Below, in pieces: positions 1 to 7,070 of a stretch of 43,145 nt of DNA. Both the position numbers and the translations under genes were made by a program. A model generated the notes under the pieces. The model made no database searches, was not told the DNA's origin, and saw only the letters and a program-made list of their open reading frames with translations. How positions within the stretch are numbered: position 1 is the first letter of the stretch; the number at the start of each line of letters is the position of its first letter. Source of the stretch: Colwellia sp. (GTDB lineage: Bacteria > Pseudomonadota > Gammaproteobacteria > Enterobacterales > Alteromonadaceae); the NCBI GenBank assembly GCA_022969215.1, contig JALJPA010000013.1, positions 1 through 43,145 on the forward strand. The letters are read 5' to 3'.

Positions 1-4
1 CTTC

Positions 5-35
5 AACCAATAACTAAACCAATAACTAAACCAAT
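5..35. repeat. 12-bp tandem repeat
   Basis: The unit AACCAATAACTA occurs twice in full and once in part (positions 5-16, 17-28, 29-35), directly upstream of the first small gene. Its function is unknown. It may be the edge of a longer repeat cut by the window end. Confidence 0.7.
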
Positions 36-55
36 GTCAAATAAGGACATAAACC

Positions 56-322
56 ATGAAAACATTAATCATTGCAATACTAATCACTATCATCTCATTC
101 ACAGCATCAGCAAAACCTACAGGCACACTTAAAGAGAGTGCTGTAGTTTGTGCGTCTACATATGACTTACTCAAAGTAATGTCTTTAGGTGAACTAGGTA
201 GCTGCTTTATGACTAACCAGCCACTTACAGTAACTATACTAGATGACACTGAATACGCAGGTATGACTCAGTTTCATTTCAATGGTGCAGATATGTGGAC
301 ATTCAGAAAGAATATTAAATAG
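56..322 (+). CDS. Small secreted protein of unknown function
   Basis: An 88-residue protein that I do not recognise. The first 19 residues form a clear Sec signal peptide (MKTL start, hydrophobic Ile/Leu-rich core, ASA cleavage site before KPTG). No Cys follows the core, so it should be released to the periplasm rather than lipidated. The mature part is about 69 residues with two cysteines that could form a disulfide. An AAGGA-like ribosome site (aaggacataaacc) precedes the ATG, and a hairpin terminator follows at 397-419. It is the first of several short exported proteins in this stretch that begin MKTL or MKIL, which suggests a locus of duplicated or co-recruited small envelope genes. Confidence 0.6.
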   Translation: MKTLIIAILITIISFTASAKPTGTLKESAVVCASTYDLLKVMSLGELGSCFMTNQPLTVTILDDTEYAGMTQFHFNGADMWTFRKNIK

Positions 323-343
323 CTCTAATCAACCATTCAATAC

Positions 344-464
344 GCAATGAACTAACCTTCATTAACTAAATAGAGCAAACCTTTAGAATACTAAACCCAT
401 CACTTTTTGATGGTTTTTTATTGCCTAAAGGAAATTAGGTGAGTGTAGTTTATTACTTAAAGTG
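344..464. repeat. Long direct repeat, copy A
   Basis: About 120 bp from GCAATGAACTAACCTTCATT to ACTTAAAGTG. Copy B lies at 2469-2587 with the same order of blocks (AACCTTCATT, AAACCTTTA, CTAAA, CCTAAAGGAA, GTGTAG, TTATTACTTAAAGTG). The two copies bracket the small lipoprotein genes and diverge most in the hairpin region. Copy A contains a recognisable terminator; in copy B that hairpin is degraded. Confidence 0.75.
397..419 (+). terminator. Rho-independent terminator
   Basis: Stem CCATCA / TGATGG with a five-base loop, followed by six T residues. It lies inside repeat copy A, downstream of the small secreted protein gene. Confidence 0.75.
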
Positions 465-761
465 CCGGACGTAACCGTAATTAAACCACGCATCCCCCCC
501 AGAATAACTTCTAAGGGTATCACTTACTTAGTAGGTAATGATTTTCTTAGTATTTACCTTTTCTTTAGTTCTTTTACTTCAACATCACCTAGCTATCTAA
601 TCTCCTTTCCATAGATTAAATAAAATAAAGGGAAACTTGGCGCAAATTGCACACTGATAGTCACCGCATGCAATGTGTTAATTAATATTATTCTGTAAAA
701 TTACATACATAAATAAGTGTGGAATTAATTAATTTAGCCCACAAAGGGCGCAGGAATAACA
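465..761. other. Intergenic stretch
   Basis: No convincing gene is seen. The part nearest the next gene is very AT-rich (around 675-735) and should hold its promoter. The ribosome site is weak (GCAGGAATAAC before the ATG at 762). Confidence 0.5.
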
Positions 762-1143
762 ATGAAAACATTAGTAACAACTATCGCAGCAGCAATCACA
801 TTAACTTTAAGTGGTTGCTCTATCAAACCAGCTCAACCTGTAAACGCACCATTTACAGCGGTATCAGGGCAGTTCTTTAGCTTTCAATAGTGGCTCGTTT
901 GCTGATGGTATGTCGTTCTATGACTCAAGGGCTATCTTGAAGTTTGGTGTTCGTAAAGGCGTAGCTAAAATTGAAATAGTTAACCCAACTATCAATTATA
1001 AAGGTAATGCGTTTAGTGGTACCCAAGTGTTTGCTGTTAGCTATGGTGCTCCATTCACGCAACCACAGGTAGAACAGATAAACGTGATACTTCACCCTAT
1101 CATGTTGAAAATGGAAAAGTGCATGGCAGTAGGCGAGTATTAA
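762..1143 (+). pseudogene. Small lipoprotein gene with probable frameshift
   Basis: An ATG at 762 opens a 42-residue reading frame with a lipoprotein signal (MKTL start, lipobox LSGC, Cys at about residue 19). It stops at a TAG at 888-890. The +1 frame continues without a stop from upstream of 880 through 1143 (AFNSGSFADG, then MSFYDSRAIL onward). Removing one base near 879 would join signal and body into one lipoprotein of roughly 126 residues. Either the gene is genuinely broken, or there is a one-base sequence error near the TTCTTTAG run, or a separate unsecreted 77-residue protein starts at 910. The lack of a ribosome site at 910 favours a frameshift. Family not recognised. Confidence 0.55.
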
Positions 1144-1177
1144 CCCGACACAACAACTAACGACCTTTGGAGGTCAC

Positions 1178-1435
1178 ATGGATATATTTGATAAAATAAA
1201 AGAAACATTCACTCCTGAAGATGCAGGTAAAGCTGTAGGTGCTGGCGTAGGTACTGCATGGTTTGCTAATGCTGTAGGGGCATCTGCAATAGCAGCTACA
1301 ACAGGCTTAACAGCTACAGGCGTAGTGGTTGCTTGTGCTGTACCACTGGCGGGTGCAGCGGCAGGCTATGGTATTGTTAAGGGCATTCAAGCAGGATACG
1401 AAATGTACCAAGACAGTGAAAAAGAAGATAAATAA
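1178..1435 (+). CDS. Small glycine/alanine-rich membrane protein
   Basis: An 85-residue protein, not recognised. A charged amphipathic N terminus (MDIFDKIKETF) is followed by a long Gly/Ala/Val-rich hydrophobic stretch (about residues 16-70) with repeated small-xxx-small spacing, then a charged tail (SEKEDK). This composition suits a membrane-inserting helical hairpin and resembles small pore-forming or bacteriocin-like peptides, but that is only a compositional resemblance. A strong GGAGG site lies four bases before the ATG. The next gene, a lipoprotein, starts three bases after its stop codon, so the two are probably co-translated. Confidence 0.6.
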   Translation: MDIFDKIKETFTPEDAGKAVGAGVGTAWFANAVGASAIAATTGLTATGVVVACAVPLAGAAAGYGIVKGIQAGYEMYQDSEKEDK

Positions 1436-1438
1436 GTA

Positions 1439-2209
1439 ATGAAAATATTAATAGCAGCGGCATTAGCAATATCATTAACAGCGTGTGGTGGTAGTTCATC
1501 AGATGAAGCGCCAATCGTAACACCAGAGCCAGTACCACCAATTATTGAACCCGTACCAGTAGATGAATGTGAAGTTAACAACTTTGGTTGTGATGTATAC
1601 ATCGAGCCAATTGATTTAATAGTTAAGCCTATTGAGGGTGAGTGCTTAATCACACCGATCCTTAGCAATCCTTACGGTAGTACAGCTACAGTACATTTAA
1701 AAGATACGTGTACCAACCTTACTTGGATTCAACCTAGTGAGTACGTGGATACAGTGGAGCCGTTCACAGCATTTAATTTAGATGAGGCTACCATGCTTCA
1801 AGTAAACGATATTGCTGAGTATTCCTTATCATTCCATGCTGAAGTACAGGCTTATCGTAATGGTGAGTACAATAATTATGTTCGTGAAATGCATAATGCG
1901 TTTGTATACTCCGAGGACAAGATAACGGTATCGAGCTGGACTGTATTAACAGATGGTACTACAAGCACAGTAAAGGCGGACATACTGTATTACACAAGTG
2001 AGCTTACCGACATAAGATTAACCGTATCTGATGGTGAGGCAAAAATCACCTGTCACCTTACAGATGTTGTAGCAGCTAGTTGTATGATAGGTAACCAGAG
2101 CTACCACATATCAGAACGTCAAATACGTGATATGCCAAGGTACACCGATATAACCGAAGACTACGCGATAGTAATGTGGACATATATTAAAGAAGCACTG
2201 TTCCTATAA
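1439..2209 (+). CDS. Putative lipoprotein, cysteine-rich, unknown function
   Basis: A 256-residue protein. The signal peptide ends in lipobox LTAC, so Cys16 should be lipidated. A GGSSSDE linker and a proline-rich tether (PEPVPPIIEPVPVDE) follow, typical of surface or periplasmic lipoproteins held away from the membrane. The body holds several cysteines (in ECEVNNFGCD, GECL, DTCTN, ITCHL, AASCM), suggesting disulfides. No known catalytic motif is seen. It starts three bases after the stop of the small membrane protein, so it is likely in the same operon. Confidence 0.65.
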   Translation: MKILIAAALAISLTACGGSSSDEAPIVTPEPVPPIIEPVPVDECEVNNFGCDVYIEPIDLIVKPIEGECLITPILSNPYGSTATVHLKDTCTNLTWIQPSEYVDTVEPFTAFNLDEATMLQVNDIAEYSLSFHAEVQAYRNGEYNNYVREMHNAFVYSEDKITVSSWTVLTDGTTSTVKADILYYTSELTDIRLTVSDGEAKITCHLTDVVAASCMIGNQSYHISERQIRDMPRYTDITEDYAIVMWTYIKEALFL

Positions 2210-2230
2210 CCAATCAACCTAGGAAATATT

Positions 2231-2464
2231 ATGAAAACATTATCAGTAAGTTTAGCTTTAGCGTTTGGTTTAGTTGGGTGTGGTGAAGTAGAACCAACAT
2301 TGATAGTACGGGGTTCTGTTGAACATAAAACAATGGGAATTAATATAGGTCTTGAATGTGGTGACCCTCGTAAAGTAGCTACAACTTTTAGCACTGCCGC
2401 AGTTTATATGGCTTGCGCCAAAGGCTACATGAAAGATAACAAAATCACTCTTACTGATAAGTAG
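2231..2464 (+). CDS. Small lipoprotein of unknown function
   Basis: A 77-residue protein with signal MKTLSVSLALAFGLVGC, giving a lipidated Cys17 and a mature domain of about 60 residues. Two further cysteines occur in the mature part (LECGD and MACAK). An AGGAAATATT ribosome site precedes the ATG, and the gene follows the larger lipoprotein by 21 bp. Repeat copy B begins five bases past its stop codon. Family not recognised. Confidence 0.6.
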   Translation: MKTLSVSLALAFGLVGCGEVEPTLIVRGSVEHKTMGINIGLECGDPRKVATTFSTAAVYMACAKGYMKDNKITLTDK

Positions 2465-2468
2465 TAAA

Positions 2469-2587
2469 GCAATGAATTAACCTTCATTCACTAATCGTAG
2501 TAAACCTTTAACATACTAAATCTGCCTAATGAGTGGGTTTTAATTACCTAAAGGAAGGTGGATGGGTGTAGCTTATTACTTAAAGTG
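2469..2587. repeat. Long direct repeat, copy B, at the cassette-array edge
   Basis: The second copy of the 120-bp repeat at 344-464. It ends with the same ACTTAAAGTG block, and attC-like sequence starts within three bases. The similarity therefore stops at the boundary with the integron array, as if array and repeat were joined there. Confidence 0.75.
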
Positions 2588-2589
2588 TC

Positions 2590-2684
2590 AAACGCTCTAC
2601 TAAGCGGCGAAAAATAGTTGGCTATAATCGCGGTGCGATGGCCAACTGTTATTTTTGATCTTCCCCCGTTTAAAGCTCTTGTTA
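2590..2684 (-). repeat. attC site 1 (last cassette)
   Basis: The attC of the GIY-YIG cassette. Its gene-proximal end has GTTAGG (2681-2686), and the inner arms AGTTGGC and GCCAACT are present. The outer end reads AAACGCT instead of TAACGCC, so the distal core is degenerate, as is common for the last site of an array. Confidence 0.75.
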
Positions 2685-2722
2685 GGCGTTTTACAACTGT
2701 TAATCCAGAACGTCTAAATTCA

Positions 2723-3547
2723 TCAATTATTATAGCCAAAACGCTTAGTCCCAAGTGTTTCCATCCACCAGAACTCTCTTTGTAATATGTAGTCTTTCCC
2801 AACCCTCGAGTTGTAGTTCTCTAAAATTGAGTAAGTGAAATTGTTTATCACATATTCGAACCCTTTTTGGGCAACTAAATCTACTAGATCCTTGTTTCCA
2901 CCATGGCCATTACTAACGTAATTCCTCCACCTCTGAAGAAGCATTCCATTATCACCTGTTGCTGACCCCACATACATTTTACCAGTTGATTTATCATTGA
3001 TTAAATAAACCGCTTTTTGACTCTGGAGTGCAGCGACCCAATCCCTTTTATCTCTGTCTACAATGGTTTTCAGCTCTTTATACGACAATCTAACTTTGTC
3101 GTATCCGGGGAAATCTTTCCCTTCAAAAGTTGAAGGGAGAATTTGTACAACCTCTAAATCATCTAAAACCGTCAATGCATTAACTGTGCTAGATTTGAAT
3201 GATTTATGGTACTTTATTACTACACGTCCATATAAGCCACTATACTCTTCTAGTTCTTGACCTTCATAATTGATGCCATTCGTAACTCCTAGCTCATGAG
3301 TTACTTGTTTTATTGTAGTAAGTAGCCAGAATTTACCGCTCATTCTTACTAGGCATATTGCAGTTTGACCTACCCGAAAGTTTCTTGTCTGTGTTCGCCA
3401 AAACAACCATTGGTTGTTAATTAGCCGAGGGTTGTTTGCATATAAGTCAATTGGGTCATCGTGGCCATTGTTAAGGTTAAACTTAATTTTTGTATTTTTA
3501 ACATTTAGATTCTTAATTAAATCAATGAGGTTTATTTTGTTTTTCAT
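2723..3547 (-). CDS. Cassette gene: GIY-YIG nuclease domain protein
   Basis: A putative endonuclease of about 274 residues. The C-terminal 100 residues show the GIY-YIG signature: VYL in place of GIY, YVG in place of YIG eleven residues later, then an RW (catalytic Arg) and a Glu in REFWWMETLGT. The N-terminal 170 residues are a separate domain I do not recognise and may recognise target or partner. The start chosen is the ATG at 3547, because AAAAAGGA lies just upstream; the ATG at 3571 lacks such a site. The gene is the last cassette, between attC sites 1 and 2. GIY-YIG proteins serve in restriction, homing and repair; the cassette setting favours defence, but the target is unknown. Confidence 0.75.
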   Translation of the reverse strand: MKNKINLIDLIKNLNVKNTKIKFNLNNGHDDPIDLYANNPRLINNQWLFWRTQTRNFRVGQTAICLVRMSGKFWLLTTIKQVTHELGVTNGINYEGQELEEYSGLYGRVVIKYHKSFKSSTVNALTVLDDLEVVQILPSTFEGKDFPGYDKVRLSYKELKTIVDRDKRDWVAALQSQKAVYLINDKSTGKMYVGSATGDNGMLLQRWRNYVSNGHGGNKDLVDLVAQKGFEYVINNFTYSILENYNSRVGKDYILQREFWWMETLGTKRFGYNN

Positions 3548-3608
3548 AAAGTCCTTTTTACTGAATACCATACGCCATTGACACTACATGCAGGCTTGAT
3601 TTTATGTC

Positions 3609-3691
3609 TAACGCCCACAATAATGGGCAAAAAATTTAAGCGACGAAGGAGCAAAAGCCAACTGCAATTTGTCCTTTTCAGTGACTTGTTA
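3609..3691 (-). repeat. attC site 2
   Basis: Intact cores: TAACGCCCAC at 3609 and TTGTTA at 3686-3691. The TAA of the inner core is also the stop codon of the neighbouring gene. The AGTTGG arm is degraded here (AATTTAAGC), while the CCAACTG arm is kept. Confidence 0.8.
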
Positions 3692-4258
3692 TATGCCATT
3701 CTCAATCTGGTGAGCTAAACCACCGATTAAAGAGTCAATTTGGTTATCTTTTAAAACATACTTAGGAATGTACTTCATTCCCGTAGGCAATTCACCTTTA
3801 GTGCTAATTAAAGCGCCTCTACCTGTTCCAAAATTTGTTAAGATAAATTCTTTAAGATGGCTAGCACCTTGAATCTGATATGCGGTACGAAATATTGATA
3901 AGTCACCTATCCATCCATCGATCTCTATCCAGCAATGACCATCCCAATTAGCTGAAACTATATTTCCTGATTTGGTAGCTTCAGGTAAGTTTTTCTTGCA
4001 CTTAAATATGGTTCTACCTGATATTTTAAGATCTCCAGCAACAACAATTGCAGGAATAGAGAATTTATCGTTTAGGTAAGCAGCCCACATCGAACTTATC
4101 ATTGCGCAAGCGCCAAATGAAGGTGGTATTTTAGACATCAATTCTTGTGCAGTTTCACCAAGAACTTGAGGATTCCCGATAGCAAATCTTTCAAACTTTT
4201 CTGCTTCTATGATTCCTCTACCACGAGAAATCAATTGTTTTATAGTTGGATTTGGCAC
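3689..4258 (-). CDS. Cassette gene: transglutaminase-like cysteine protein
   Basis: A 189-residue protein. The order Cys51 (FGACAMIS), His108 (WDGHCWIEIDGW) and Asp119 (IGDLS) matches the Cys-His-Asp triad of the transglutaminase/papain-like fold, with the conserved hydrophobic W-x-E-x-D-G-W strand between His and Asp. Such enzymes cut peptides or amidate, crosslink or deamidate proteins. No signal peptide is seen, so it should be cytoplasmic. The start is a GTG at 4256-4258 behind a GGAGG site. It is a single-gene cassette between attC sites 2 and 3. The fold assignment rests on motif spacing only; substrate and role are unknown. Confidence 0.6.
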   Translation of the reverse strand: MPNPTIKQLISRGRGIIEAEKFERFAIGNPQVLGETAQELMSKIPPSFGACAMISSMWAAYLNDKFSIPAIVVAGDLKISGRTIFKCKKNLPEATKSGNIVSANWDGHCWIEIDGWIGDLSIFRTAYQIQGASHLKEFILTNFGTGRGALISTKGELPTGMKYIPKYVLKDNQIDSLIGGLAHQIENGI

Positions 4259-4275
4259 CGTGCCTCCATGGCGTA

Positions 4276-4366
4276 TAACGCCCTGTTAATGGGAAAAATT
4301 TAGTTGGCTAAAATTGTTGAGGTACGAAGCTAGCCAACTGTTTAGCGTCCGTCTTGAATAGCGTAT
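4276..4366 (-). repeat. attC site 3
   Basis: The outer core TAACGCCC at 4276 and both inner arms (AGTTGGCTAAAAT and TAGCCAACTG) are clear. The gene-proximal core is altered (GCGTATAA instead of TTGTTA), and the stop codon of the associated gene lies nine bases beyond it. Confidence 0.75.
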
Positions 4367-4374
4367 AAATCAAT

Positions 4375-4950
4375 TTACACTTGGTCTAGCAATCTAACAG
4401 CAAGTCGTGTGATTCGAAATATACGATTACCTTTTGAACTAAAATCTAAAAGTAAAAGTTCTAGGTTAACAAGTTGAGTTAAATCGTCCTCGATGAATCT
4501 AGATTCTTTGATTTCTAGGCTACCTTGAGTATCCATAAATAGGAAGCTAGTCCCATCGAATGTTTTTGATTCAAGAAATGAGCTACCACCCGTAGAATTT
4601 AGTTGGTCGATAATTGATAAAGCTTGTTCAGAAAGTTCAATATTAGGGGCTAGAGCATTTGAAATTTCTTTAAAGCCGCCAATCGAAGATGAAAGAACAA
4701 GCAGTGTTTCGTCTAAAGCGGATAGCTTTTGAAGAACAACTTCATGATTTTGATTTAAGAGAGATTTTATACCGAGACCTAAAAGATGATTAGATGTAAT
4801 CTCATCCAATAAGCTTTTATGTCTTTTTTCATCTAACCAACTAACAAACTCTTTGTATTCATCGTCTGAAGAAGACTTTCTTTCAGATTTAAAGTTACTT
4901 AGTAACCCTACAATAGTAGCGAATGTTGTTGCGGCAGTGAATGCTTCCAC
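4375..4950 (-). CDS. Cassette gene: unknown protein with hydrophobic N terminus
   Basis: About 191 residues, family not recognised. A short hydrophobic N-terminal stretch (AFTAATTFATIVGLLSNF) could be one membrane helix. A charged helical region (KSSSDDEYKEFVSWLDEKRHKSLLDEI) follows, then Leu-rich helices and a C-terminal part that looks mixed alpha/beta. The likely start is the GTG at 4950, which sits six bases after AAGGAG; a TTG three bases upstream is the alternative. It lies in the array next to a SIR2-domain cassette, but an attC site separates them, so they are independent cassettes. A membrane-linked effector or immunity protein is possible but not shown. Confidence 0.6.
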   Translation of the reverse strand: MEAFTAATTFATIVGLLSNFKSERKSSSDDEYKEFVSWLDEKRHKSLLDEITSNHLLGLGIKSLLNQNHEVVLQKLSALDETLLVLSSSIGGFKEISNALAPNIELSEQALSIIDQLNSTGGSSFLESKTFDGTSFLFMDTQGSLEIKESRFIEDDLTQLVNLELLLLDFSSKGNRIFRITRLAVRLLDQV

Positions 4951-4968
4951 CAATCTCTCCTTGATTTA

Positions 4969-5060
4969 TAACGCCTCACTAGAGGAAAATAATAGTTGGT
5001 TAAAATAAGCAACGCAGGAGCAAAATCCAACTGTTTTTTGTCCTTTTAAATGACTTGTTA
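4969..5060 (-). repeat. attC site 4
   Basis: Intact cores TAACGCC (4969) and TTGTTA (to 5060). Inner arms AGTTGGTTAAAAT and TCCAACTG are present. The TAA stop of the SIR2-domain gene is the inner core itself. Confidence 0.85.
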
Positions 5061-6191
5061 TAAAGCACTTTTCGTACGTACTTTATTCAATACGTCAGGG
5101 ATATCATCGTATGATGCAACCCAAATTATTCCAACCCCAAAAGAAAGAGCATCGTTCTCTTCAAACTTTTCCATAAGATTAACTAACTTATTAGAAAACT
5201 CAGGTAAATCGAGCTCTGCTCGCATTTTATCTTCTAGAATTTCATTGTTATCACTAAGCAACTTTTTAAGTCTTTTCTCAACGTCATCCTGATCGAATCT
5301 CTTTTTAATACAGTAATGGTGTATTTCAGTATCGCCACGTTCATTTTTTGATATATCGAGAAGCCTTCTGAGGTTTGGATCAGAGAAAGATAGACCTATA
5401 AATACACAATTATAATCTTTGAATTTATTAATTTGTATCAAGTTACTCCAGCCGTATACATCAGAATATTGTTGATGGTAACCATCTTCACTTAAAACAA
5501 CTTTATTTTTAGTTGTTAATTTTCCTGAGCTAGGTAAGTATCCATGTACATGATAAATAGCTAGTTCATTTTTATCAGTTTTCATGCCACTTGCATGTAT
5601 TGACTTAAAAGGAATATCTACCTCGATATTCTTTAGGCATCTTTCAAGTATATCGTCATAGTTGTATGTAATGATTGAATCTAAGTTAGGGCTTCTACCT
5701 GCTGCGATGCATAGTTTTCTGATCTCTTTCATTAAATCAGACTCATTATTAATATTTACACCACTATATAGTGCATCTCTAATTGCCATTTCAAAAGCAA
5801 TTTTAGAGCTAGGGTGTTTTTCTTTGAAGTGATTATGCAAATAACGAGCTGTTCTTAATGAATTTGGTTCAAACACTCTTGAGAATGTTTTAGCTAAAAC
5901 TCCTGATTGTTCATCAATCTCATCTTTCGTCGTATCGTTATCAGACTTTAATGAAATGAGTAGTAATTTTTGAAGAAGTAAATTCCAATCGGGAAGCCCG
6001 TAAGACGCTGAGGCACCAGCACCTAGAACTAGAACGAGTGATTCCGATTCAAACCATTCTGAAACCTCTTTTACTTTGTTCTCTTGGGTAATATTTTGAA
6101 GCTTTGATAGCGGAATATTAAAAAGATCAGAAACTAATAACTTGGCTGACTTACTTAATAAATCAATACTAACTGCGGTTTCCCAACTCAA
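5058..6191 (-). CDS. Cassette gene: SIR2-domain protein (putative NADase)
   Basis: A 377-residue protein. A SIR2-like fold spans about residues 45-300. It has GAGAS at 57-61 (NAD-binding loop), TYNYDD at 175-180 with Asn177 in the catalytic position, YHVHG at 213-217 with His216, and GLSFSD at 266-271. This pattern fits the SIR2_2 group found in anti-phage systems, where it hydrolyses NAD+ rather than deacetylating proteins. An N-terminal helical part (1-45) and about 75 C-terminal residues of unknown type flank it. The start is a TTG at 6189-6191 behind AAGGAG. It is a stand-alone cassette. Known SIR2 defence proteins usually carry a sensor domain or a partner; neither is obvious here. Confidence 0.8.
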   Translation of the reverse strand: MSWETAVSIDLLSKSAKLLVSDLFNIPLSKLQNITQENKVKEVSEWFESESLVLVLGAGASASYGLPDWNLLLQKLLLISLKSDNDTTKDEIDEQSGVLAKTFSRVFEPNSLRTARYLHNHFKEKHPSSKIAFEMAIRDALYSGVNINNESDLMKEIRKLCIAAGRSPNLDSIITYNYDDILERCLKNIEVDIPFKSIHASGMKTDKNELAIYHVHGYLPSSGKLTTKNKVVLSEDGYHQQYSDVYGWSNLIQINKFKDYNCVFIGLSFSDPNLRRLLDISKNERGDTEIHHYCIKKRFDQDDVEKRLKKLLSDNNEILEDKMRAELDLPEFSNKLVNLMEKFEENDALSFGVGIIWVASYDDIPDVLNKVRTKSAL

Positions 6192-6218
6192 AATGAGCTC
6201 CTTAATGATTGTGCTTTA

Positions 6219-6310
6219 TAACGCCCTGTTAACAGGCAATAATGTAGTTGGCTAAAATGTGCGACACAAGAGCAACAGCCAGCTGTTATTTGTCCTGCTT
6301 AAACAGCTTA
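6219..6310 (-). repeat. attC site 5
   Basis: The outer core TAACGCCC at 6219 and inner arms AGTTGGCTAAAAT and GCCAGCTG are present. The gene-proximal core is altered to GCTTATA. Confidence 0.78.
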
Positions 6311-6318
6311 TAGCTGTA

Positions 6319-6963
6319 TTATTTCCCAAACCTTTTATTTAAAAGACCATGCAAAGTTCCATTACCGGAAATAACAGATTTACAAGTTGCTTCAATATTA
6401 GAGATTACTAGATCAAGCTTATTATTTATTAAATCATCTTCATCCAGCTCTCCCCAGAAAATATCCTCATATTTTTCCAACTGTGCAATATGGTGCTCCC
6501 AATGCTTATCAGTTCTAAAGTTATCACGTGCCCACAATTTGGATAGCATACGAGCAGAAAATAATATTTCGTTTGTAATTAAGCGTAGGTCATCAAATGG
6601 CTTTGATTCATCCTTTCCTATTTGCGACATAAATTTATATCTCGAAGCGTAAATCTTGTTAAAGAGTTCCTGATGTTTATTGAAACGACTATATACAACT
6701 GATGCATCTTTTCTTGCTTGAAACTGTGCTTCATTTTCATTTTTACCACGCACAATGTCCTCTGTTTCACTAGAGTTACTTGCGGGGTGCCTTATTTGTT
6801 TTATGGCATCTATAGCTTCATAAAATAAAGCTAAGCTGTCCTCTGCTAGTTCTATTTCTCTTTTACCTTTATGTTCTCTACGCCATGAGTCGATTCCATA
6901 AATAGCAACCCAAATACCAATAAGTAATGATATTTCTTTAATACCTGATAAATACTCCATCAT
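6319..6963 (-). CDS. Cassette gene: membrane-anchored helical protein, unknown
   Basis: A 214-residue protein. The N terminus carries one predicted membrane helix (about residues 10-25, ISLLIGIWVAIYGI), followed by SWRREHKGKRE, so the positive-inside rule puts the bulk in the cytoplasm. The rest is charged and probably all-helical, with many Trp/Tyr residues and no catalytic motif that I recognise. A second ATG follows the first directly, and AGGTGA lies just upstream. It sits between attC sites 5 and 6. It may be a membrane effector or sensor, but no family assignment is possible by eye. Confidence 0.6.
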   Translation of the reverse strand: MMEYLSGIKEISLLIGIWVAIYGIDSWRREHKGKREIELAEDSLALFYEAIDAIKQIRHPASNSSETEDIVRGKNENEAQFQARKDASVVYSRFNKHQELFNKIYASRYKFMSQIGKDESKPFDDLRLITNEILFSARMLSKLWARDNFRTDKHWEHHIAQLEKYEDIFWGELDEDDLINNKLDLVISNIEATCKSVISGNGTLHGLLNKRFGK

Positions 6964-6976
6964 TCACCTATACAGC

Positions 6977-7070
6977 TAACGCCCACTTAAGCGGACAAAA
7001 ATAGTTGGTTAAAATGTGGATCAAAGCGGAACCTAACCAACTGTTTTCGTTCCGTTTTAAGTGTTTGTTA
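6977..7070 (-). repeat. attC site 6 (best preserved)
   Basis: Both cores are intact: TAACGCCCAC at 6977 and GTTTGTTA to 7070. The arms CTTAAGCGGA/TCCGTTTTAAG and AGTTGGTTA/TAACCAACT pair over most of the length. The stop codon of the 342-residue protein is embedded in the inner core. This is the reference site for the array. Confidence 0.9.

Noticed and set aside
1387-1668. Minus-strand 93-codon frame
   Set aside because: It is antisense to two genes that have good ribosome sites and signal sequences.
2548-2802. Minus-strand 84-codon frame overlapping the GIY-YIG gene end
   Set aside because: It runs through attC site 1 and the 3' end of the GIY-YIG gene in another frame, with no ribosome site or recognisable domain.
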